DNA of 19,849 bases from Deltaproteobacteria bacterium (GTDB lineage: Bacteria; Desulfobacterota; Desulfarculia; Adiutricales; Adiutricaceae): assembly GCA_031257955.1 (NCBI GenBank), contig JAIRNQ010000003.1, positions 1 through 19,849 of the forward strand, written 5' to 3'. Under the pieces are notes generated by a model. That model ran no database searches and was not told the DNA's origin. It saw nothing but the letters and a program-made list of their open reading frames with translations. Positions within the stretch are counted from its first letter, which is position 1; the number at the start of each line of letters is the position of its first letter. Made by a program: the position numbers and the translations under genes. Of this stretch, positions 14,032-19,849 are shown in pieces.

Positions 14032-15102
14032 CTAGTTACTATCGGTAAATTTAAGGCTCTCAAAATAAGATACGCAAGTTTGATTATTGTTTAAATATTC
14101 GTTTAATTTAATAATTTTATTTTTATTATTATTATTAATGACAGAAGGATCAGTATCGGATACATATGTCCAATTACCACATTCCATTTTTATTATTTTA
14201 TCGCCCCTTAACGTAAATTGTATAACTTCAGCGGTATTGCTATAATTTCCATCATCATAGGTAAAGATACCATAGCGTAAAAATAGGGAAATTGGTTGGC
14301 CATCGGCGGTAACGGAGCTTGTTTGATCGACAGAGCCAGGAACAGTTTTAGCCAAAATGTTCCATAACCCATTAAGTTTATTGTTGTCCCAAGAACCGTT
14401 AGTCTGAAAGGCTGAAGCGGGCGAGTTATTGGGAGTATTTTGGATGACAACAGATAAATATTCGCCGTAATCACCGCCAGATTCCTCATCTTCATATGAA
14501 AATAGCTGCAAATACTCATCAGTGGAGAATTCGGTAGCTAATATATAGGTGGGAGGATATCGAAGAGTAAAGTCGTGGCCTTTCGTTTTAGGATTACCTT
14601 TAGTATCGTACGTTAGCCAATTTGACGGGGTTTTATCTGAACCTGAACCAGAAAGTTGACCAGTAGGTGTTTGTGGGCCAACGACGATTGTAAGAGGTTT
14701 AAAATCGTCAGCGTATATGTTCTTGGTTAAATCGTATCTCCTGCCATTTATCACTCCAGTCACTCTATTAATGACTAAATTTTCTTCAGCTATATCGGAC
14801 AAAAGACGGCATGTTATATATCTGTCTACGTCTGAGCCACTAATTTCTGTGGGGCATTCCATATTGCCGTAGTTTGTCTCTATCGCTAAATTAGAGATCC
14901 CATTAATGTCGATCGTGGATAACGATTGAGAATCTATGGTAAAATCATATAGAAATAACCCATGGTTGGCCCATATGGCGTTAGAATTATAAATGCGCAA
15001 ACCATGGCCCTCTTTTGGCCACGGGCCTATATTTTGGCCAAGGGCTTGCCCTGCAGAGCAAACTAAGAGCAATAATAGCAATAAATATTTAATTATCCAC
15101 AT
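14032..15102 (-). CDS. secreted protein of unknown function
   Basis: 356 aa, not recognised. It begins with a textbook signal peptide: MWIIK, a leucine-rich core (YLLLLLLLVCSAG) and a likely signal peptidase I site after AGQALG. The mature part is rich in Asn, Ser, Thr, Asp and Tyr, with few basic residues. It has four cysteines, two near residues 83-95 and two near the C-terminus (MECGNW, NQTCVSY), which could form disulfides. No repeats, catalytic motifs or membrane anchors are visible. AAGGAG lies 12 bases before the ATG. An Asn-rich stretch near residue 325 follows AT-rich codon use. The DNA is much more AT-rich than the LPS region, consistent with a different origin. Confidence 0.75.
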   Translation of the reverse strand: MWIIKYLLLLLLLVCSAGQALGQNIGPWPKEGHGLRIYNSNAIWANHGLFLYDFTIDSQSLSTIDINGISNLAIETNYGNMECPTEISGSDVDRYITCRLLSDIAEENLVINRVTGVINGRRYDLTKNIYADDFKPLTIVVGPQTPTGQLSGSGSDKTPSNWLTYDTKGNPKTKGHDFTLRYPPTYILATEFSTDEYLQLFSYEDEESGGDYGEYLSVVIQNTPNNSPASAFQTNGSWDNNKLNGLWNILAKTVPGSVDQTSSVTADGQPISLFLRYGIFTYDDGNYSNTAEVIQFTLRGDKIIKMECGNWTYVSDTDPSVINNNNKNKIIKLNEYLNNNQTCVSYFESLKFTDSN

Positions 15103-15438
15103 AGTTCAATTATACTCCTTATATCTATATAAGAGAACATAATATATAATTTATAATCTCTATTTTATGGTTTATTTGATACAATATAAAATTTTTTTCT
15201 TCTACTCTAGATTATAAATGACTTAGTTATGATTCAAAATCAACATAATCGGGATTTGTCTTAATTAAAATTTTCTATTATAAGTAGAGTAGAGAACTGG
15301 GGAATTCGTTCACGATAACCCCAAGATTTTGGAAAGTTGGGACACGACCAGCGGGCGGATGCGTGGGTGGTCTGACCGATTCAGATGGGCATTATTACAC
15401 TAAATGTCTAAAGTCAGCAGCCGACCACGTGAATGACC
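15103..15438. other. AT-rich spacer with a long inverted repeat
   Basis: No gene seen. An imperfect inverted repeat joins TCTTCTACTCTAG-ATTATAA (15198-15216) with TTATAAGTAGAGTAGAGA (15278-15295), separated by about 60 bases. From 15299 the composition turns GC-richer, running into the ATPase/nuclease remnant. Confidence 0.5.
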
Positions 15439-16064
15439 TCACGGTATCGCTTCCGTTATCCAGGTGATTTTCTTGGCCCAGCTTTTGTCTGATTTACTAT
15501 CGAAAATCAAAAGCCAACCTTCGTTCACCAGCAAGCGATCCATATAGCCAAGAATCTGTGCCTGTGTCCACACGTTTTTGTTGTCTTTGAGATTAAGCTC
15601 AATCAAGTAAGTCAGCTCGGGGTACTTGATAACGATATCGGCGAAGCATAATCCATTCGCGTATTCATCGATGACCGTGGCCCCCAGTTGACTACCCTTT
15701 GATCAAAGGCGGTCAGTAAACCATAGGGAGCGGTTTCAAGGTAAAGAAGGCCCGGAAGGTATTTTTCGGCGCGCTCGGCCCAAATTTTTTGAAACTCCTT
15801 CAATAGGCCGGTAATGTCAATGGTCCAGCAATCCATCCATTTCCCGAACAGGTTACTTTGGATATCCGGCACTCGTGGCAACGCGGGCAAACATGTAGTG
15901 CTTCGATGGAACGTAAGGGCCAGCGGTGTTAACCGACTTGGGTTGGTTTGTTGGAATTTACAGCTAGTTTTTTCAAATCGGTCCAGCTTCTCCGAGGCGG
16001 ATGATTTCAAGAAGTAAGCGAGGGACGAAATAGCGTGAGCCTCGGAAGGTAACTTAACATACAT
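15439..16064 (-). pseudogene. frameshifted remnant of an ATPase/PD-(D/E)XK-nuclease-like protein
   Basis: Two frames join to give one recognisable C-terminal region. The first (to about 15686) reads TIDITGLLKEFQKIWAERAE and TAPYGLLTAFDQRVVN. After a one-base slip in a run of five C (15681-15685), the second reads GATVIDEYANGLCFADIVI, LTYLIELNLKD, ILGYMDRLLVNEGWLLIFDS and KSWAKKITW, stopping at 15441-15439. By eye this matches the end of large predicted ATP-binding proteins whose C-terminus has an IELK nuclease-like motif and a YMDRC...GHLVIFDR segment. Here the Lys of IELK is Asn. The first 65 codons of the frame make no sense to me, and no ATPase P-loop part remains. The family assignment is from memory of the motif. 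Confidence 0.55.
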
Positions 16065-16294
16065 AGAAACGTGACTTGGGACAACTCAAAGTTACAAGTT
16101 TTCAAGCTTACTGGCTGGGACGATATCAAGCTGGGCCATAAACATTCGCCTTTTCGCGGGATGAAACCAAGGCCATCCAAATCATTTATCGCCGGGTGTG
16201 GGTCAATTTTTATGGTCTCGGGCATAACATTCGGCGGGCCAAGAAAGCGCAGGAAAGTCTGGCTGAAGTTCCGTGAACGGGTACTTCAGTCAAG
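16065..16294. other. short spacer with an unassigned coding-like plus-strand fragment
   Basis: One plus-strand frame at about 16159-16278 reads like real protein (DETKAIQIIYRRVWVNFYGL, then GHNIRRAKKAQESLAEVP) but has no start of its own. It may be the tail of a lost gene, possibly a transposase. I cannot assign it. Confidence 0.3.
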
Positions 16295-17049
16295 TTAACT
16301 AGGCCTGAACCTGGGCCCAGAATTTTCTTCTATTCTTTCCCAAGAGATATTTTTATGATCCCAAATTGCGTCTTCAGTTTCATGCTTTATAAATAGCTTC
16401 AAGAAATTATTCAAATAAGAATAAATTACGTGTAATTTTGTTTATTTTCAACGTTTTTTAATTTTTCATACGCATGTTGTAGTTCTTGCTGTCTATAAAA
16501 AAACCTATCGAATGTATATATTTTATTTGAAGAATTTTCTAAATATGTAAATATTTCAGATAGTTTAATAGTCACACAATTAGAAATAGTATATATATAC
16601 CAAATCTTTTACGCGTCTGAAAAGTTTTTCACTAGAGATAGCGCTTATTTTACTACTCAAGATTGATACAGGTAAAATACCTCGTATTGTTAAATTTCTA
16701 TGCGAATATGTTTTACTATTTAATTAACCTTTATCTGTAATATCTAAATCTATTTTAAAAATAAGTTGGTTTAACGGTGAATCTATTATGTTAAATCCAG
16801 CTGTTTGGTTGGTTTCAATGTCACGTTTATGTACAACTTCTCAATTAGGATCTAGCTAGTGTTATCGATCCAAGTCGCATCTATATCTTTAGTTTGACGT
16901 ATCAGTTTGACATAATAATTCTCTTATAGTATTAATTTAAAAATTAAGCCATGCTTGAATACAATATTCTCAAGCTCAGAAGTTAAACAATCTAGTATTT
17001 AATAAAGTTTTTGTAGAAATATTACATAATTATTGAAAAAAGATTTCAT
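16295..17049 (-). pseudogene. decayed AbiEii-type nucleotidyltransferase toxin
   Basis: Pieces in several minus-strand frames occur in the order of an AbiEii/AbiGii-type nucleotidyltransferase: an ATG (17049) opening MKSFFNNYVIFLQKLY then a stop; VFKHGLIFKLIL; RQTKDIDATWID (about 16900-16867); TNQTAGFNIIDSPLNQ; KLFRRVKDLV (near 16625-16597); IKLSEIFTYLENSS, then a slip at a seven-A run (16497-16503) into YRQQELQHAYEKLKNVENKQ; and IYSYLNNFLKLF with AIWDHKNISWERIEE. The family normally transfers nucleotides onto tRNA or other targets and is neutralised by the partner gene. At least four frameshifts or stops make activity impossible. The ATG overlaps the stop of the upstream gene in TAATG, the usual coupling of an antitoxin-toxin pair. 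Confidence 0.75.
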
Positions 17050-17492
17050 TATGACTTATAATTATAGTAATCTAGCGCCCAATCCTTCATTTCCTCAAAC
17101 TTTTCCATATTTCTGGGAAGAATTTTCAAGCTATCAAAACTGCGTCCATGAGAATAATAATAACTTGAAAGAGATTCAACTAGTGGTTGCGGATCGATGT
17201 TATCGTAATCGTCTAACATATCATTAACCGTTTGATTGATTGAAGTACACCGAAGATTGAATTTAGTGTCAATTTCAAGATGATCAAACGTGTCAACAAG
17301 GCGATAATCAACCCCTTGTATCTCGATCGCTTTCATAGCGTAAACTTCTATCGTTGTTTCATATAACCATCCCAAAAAAAGCTGATGACACTCCAACGCT
17401 GAGGTTTGACGCAATACCACGTCCTCTCCGCCAACAACATGGTTAAACCATTCTGAAATAAACAAAAAATCGCAGCTAGTTACGCCAGACAT
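17049..17492 (-). CDS. AbiE-type antitoxin partner, intact
   Basis: 147 aa from ATG 17492, preceded by AGGT seven bases upstream. The frame is open 40 codons further up, but that part has no family character. The sequence (SEWFNHVVGGEDVVLRQTSA, LECHQLFLGWL, VDYRLVDTFDHLEID, RCTSINQTVNDMLDDYDNID, LVESLSSYYYSHGRSFDSL, MEKFEEMKDWALDYYN) is what I recall from small proteins encoded just upstream of AbiEii-like nucleotidyltransferases and treated as their antitoxins. Its TAA overlaps the ATG of the decayed toxin (TAATG). No frameshift or stop is seen, so the antitoxin appears to outlast its toxin. Assignment is by motif memory and context. Confidence 0.72.
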   Translation of the reverse strand: MSGVTSCDFLFISEWFNHVVGGEDVVLRQTSALECHQLFLGWLYETTIEVYAMKAIEIQGVDYRLVDTFDHLEIDTKFNLRCTSINQTVNDMLDDYDNIDPQPLVESLSSYYYSHGRSFDSLKILPRNMEKFEEMKDWALDYYNYKS

Positions 17493-17963
17493 GATTATAC
17501 CTAATGAAAATGGGGCAAACTGACAGAAATTGAAAAATATAAGCTTCTGTCCGCCTCTCGAAATTAGTCCCCAAACGGCAGCCCAACTCTGATTTGTATT
17601 AGGGACAGGCATTAACTGAAGCGAAACGAACAGAGCTGACAGCGACTAAGCGTAAAAAGTTGATGATACAGTGTTCCAACGATCGGAACGACAGAAACAG
17701 CCAGCTCAGTAAAATTCTAACATCCCTTTGCGATGTGTCAAAAACAGCAATTCTAATTTTGAAAACCTAAGATTTTGGCATGAAAATTGCCAAATATTAA
17801 AGTATAGGTTTTTCTAATAATATGAAACAATTGTAACTTTTAAAGATATTTAGAATTAACGAATAAATGAATAAGTTGAAAAAATTATTAATGGAATAGA
17901 ACATTAATCCTTAATTCGCATTTTTCCTCGTTCGAACAAGAGTATTATTTAAGACAGCGATGA
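17493..17963. other. AT-rich spacer upstream of the antitoxin gene
   Basis: No gene seen. A 17-base inverted repeat, GTTCC-AACGATC-GGAAC (17673-17689), lies about 180 bases upstream of the antitoxin start and could be an operator, since AbiE antitoxins are known to autoregulate. A TATAAT lies almost against the antitoxin ATG but without a -35. The rest (17750-17940) is very AT-rich. Confidence 0.4.
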
Positions 17964-19124
17964 TCATCCTTCAATATTTTCATTATAAATATCTAATAGT
18001 TTGTGATAGGTAAAAATTCTACCGCGTTTCTTTGAGGTCAACTCTTTTACGATGCCAAGTTTTCGCAAGCGCTCCAATGAACGGTTTACGGTCATCACAG
18101 TTAGACCAGTATCCTTTGACAAAGAAATGCTTGTGCCTATAGGACGCTTTAGAAGCGTTTGGTGGATTTTTTGAACTGACGCGGCGGCTCGGCCCAATTC
18201 AAATATTGACTTTTGATCATCTATTGATAATTGATGTATTTTTTTAGCTTTTTCAACCGCGCCAGTGGCGGTGAAGTCAACCGCCTCCGCAAAAAAGTGG
18301 AGCCAAGATTCCCAGTCCCCTGTCAGCCGAACTTGGTTCAGTAAATTATAGTACTTATCCCGATGTGTTTTAAAATATAGACTTAGATATAGTATAGGTT
18401 CTTTAAGTATTTTTTCATAGCACAACAATAGTATTATTAATAGTCGCCCCAAACGTCCATTACCATCTAAAAATGGGTGAATTGTTTCAAATTGGACGTG
18501 GGCAAAGGCCGCTTTTAATAAGCCTGGAGTTGCATTCGGGATATTATTTAAAAAAAACTCTAAGTTGCTGATACAGCCCGGTATTTGAAAATAAGGAGGC
18601 GGCACAAATGAAGCTGTTCCTGGGCGCGTGCCGCCTATCCAGTTCTGGCTCCGCCTGAACTCCCCCGGTGTTTGATTTTCACCCCTAGTATTGCGCAGCA
18701 GCTCCAGATGAATATCTCTAAGGAGCCTTCCCGACAGTGGGAAGCCTTCGTTTAGCCGTTTTAGGCCGTACTCTAACGCAGCCACATAATTGCTGACCTC
18801 TCTGGCGTCGTTAATAGGCACGCCAGAGTCTTCATCAAGCTCAAACAGGAGCAGTTCTGACAAAGATGACTGGGTGCCTTCAATTTTGGAAGACAGCACC
18901 GCTTCTTGGCGTACATAAATGTATTGAAACATATAGGGGTCAGGAAGCAAGGCGGAGAGGGAGTCTAGCCTCCCAAGCGCCAACATGGCTTTATTGATTG
19001 TATCGAACAGACCGTTAGTCCAATCAATCGGGGGATTTGGCGGAAGCGGAAAGGGAACGAACGCGTTGACGGTTTCACCCATGGTGACAGTGGTTGCATA
19101 CTTTCCCTGAAGTCCTCGTATCAT
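17964..19124 (-). CDS. Fic family protein (AMP transferase) with inhibitory helix and winged HTH
   Basis: Fic proteins usually transfer AMP from ATP onto hydroxyl side chains of target proteins. 386 aa from ATG 19124; the frame allows TTG 19133, and ATG 19082 would cut the conserved GKYATTVTMGETVNAFVPFP start. The inhibitory helix motif SSKIEGTQSS (about 78-87) precedes the Fic core, as in class II Fic proteins with an N-terminal autoinhibitory Glu. The flap (GGTRPGTASFVPPP) and complete catalytic loop HPFLDGNGRLGR (216-227) are present. The C-terminal 60 residues (ISLSKDTGLTVMTVNRSLER, LRKLGIVKE) look like a winged helix-turn-helix, so it may autoregulate. It seems intact, unlike its neighbours. 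It lies about 470 bases upstream of the AbiE antitoxin and is probably separately transcribed. Confidence 0.93.
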   Translation of the reverse strand: MIRGLQGKYATTVTMGETVNAFVPFPLPPNPPIDWTNGLFDTINKAMLALGRLDSLSALLPDPYMFQYIYVRQEAVLSSKIEGTQSSLSELLLFELDEDSGVPINDAREVSNYVAALEYGLKRLNEGFPLSGRLLRDIHLELLRNTRGENQTPGEFRRSQNWIGGTRPGTASFVPPPYFQIPGCISNLEFFLNNIPNATPGLLKAAFAHVQFETIHPFLDGNGRLGRLLIILLLCYEKILKEPILYLSLYFKTHRDKYYNLLNQVRLTGDWESWLHFFAEAVDFTATGAVEKAKKIHQLSIDDQKSIFELGRAAASVQKIHQTLLKRPIGTSISLSKDTGLTVMTVNRSLERLRKLGIVKELTSKKRGRIFTYHKLLDIYNENIEG

Positions 19125-19133
19125 TTCCCCCAA

Positions 19134-19849
19134 CCTGGCTGAAATGGATTCGTTAATATAGGAAAACCCCTTTTCCTATATTAAGCGCTCGCGTTATTAT
19201 AGGTTGTGTTAGTATCTCACAGCTGGTTGGTTATCTCAAGCCGAAGCCGGGTTTTTTACAGGGCGACCGCGTCAAAATTATTTTAAAGTTGCGGCAATTT
19301 TGGTCATTTCTGGCAATAAATTTGCTTTCACTTCCGACCCGTTTTCGTCAATCTTTAGGCGAGACCTTTTTAGCTCTCTCTTTGGTGAACAGTTCAAGAG
19401 ATAGTCTCTCGAGTGATGTTACTGACGGGTCATATTATCTAAATTATCCTGAATACGGCATAATATAAAAATAGACGACTTGACTTGTCCAATTTTTGAC
19501 GGATATCTTGTCTAATATACGATCATAATTTAATTCTAATATTTGCTGGTAGCGGAAAAAAGATAATATTTAGATTAATAAGACTATAAATTAGTTGTCA
19601 ATGTTAATGTTGAGCAAGACAGATTTCTCAATAACGTTTGTACAACTTGAACTGTCAATTTCTGGACAACTCAATCCGTCAGCAACACTTATCGGGTACG
19701 CCCTTTTGGCCGCCCTGACCGATATGCGCTCCAATGTCAACAACTTAAGCTTGCTCGGCTAGCTTGCTTTTCTGGAGACCGGATAGCATCCGCTCAATTA
19801 GCGGCCCTCAGATTATGACGCTCATCCACAGTCACGGTCAGGCGTCTTA
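19134..19849. other. AT-rich right end, no convincing gene
   Basis: About 700 bases, AT-rich until 19660 and then GC-richer. A 51-codon plus-strand frame (19607-19762, containing ATLIGYALLAALTDMRSNVN) and several short frames at 19660-19849 look coding-like but broken. They may be the edge of a decayed gene or insertion element continuing beyond the window. The promoter of the Fic gene should lie near 19140-19200, but I see no clear hexamers. Confidence 0.4.

Overview
The window looks like a piece of chromosome from a Gram-negative bacterium. Five lipopolysaccharide and translation genes of deltaproteobacterial (Desulfobacterota-like) flavour sit in GC-rich DNA. Taxonomy is inferred only from protein character and codon use. 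The breakup of normally conserved operons, the abundant minisatellites and the decayed genes would suit a host-associated or drifting genome, but that is a guess.

Left part, 1-9.0 kb, GC-rich, plus strand: a small repeat-rich ORF, rplT (L20), pheS (PheRS alpha), then the inner-core LPS/lipid A genes waaA (Kdo transferase), lpxK (lipid A 4'-kinase), waaF (heptosyltransferase II carrying a degenerate HAD-like tail) and waaC (heptosyltransferase I). WaaA, WaaF, WaaC and LpxK together build and decorate Kdo2-lipid A. The striking feature is that rplT, pheS, waaA, lpxK and waaF are each preceded by a different tandem-repeat array (units of 35, about 61, 33-76, 49 and 60 bp). These arrays run right up to, or contain, the ribosome-binding site or start codon. 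At least two look like serial copies of the gene's own initiation region (pheS, lpxK), and two spacers hold copies of the preceding gene's 3' end (waaA, lpxK).

Middle, 9.0-11.9 kb: an FmdB-type zinc-ribbon gene (plus) converges with infC (minus, AUU start) over back-to-back terminators. About 1 kb without genes follows, holding decayed minisatellites. The usual partners thrS, rpmI and pheT are not in the window, so the thrS-infC-rpmI-rplT-pheST cluster has been taken apart.

Right part, 11.9-19.8 kb, progressively AT-rich, all minus strand: two tandem LprI/DUF1311-like envelope proteins with internal repeats, a secreted protein of unknown function, a frameshifted remnant of an ATPase/nuclease-like protein, an AbiE-type toxin-antitoxin locus with an intact antitoxin gene and a wrecked nucleotidyltransferase toxin gene, and an apparently intact Fic AMP-transferase with its inhibitory helix. 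This looks like an accessory region under decay.
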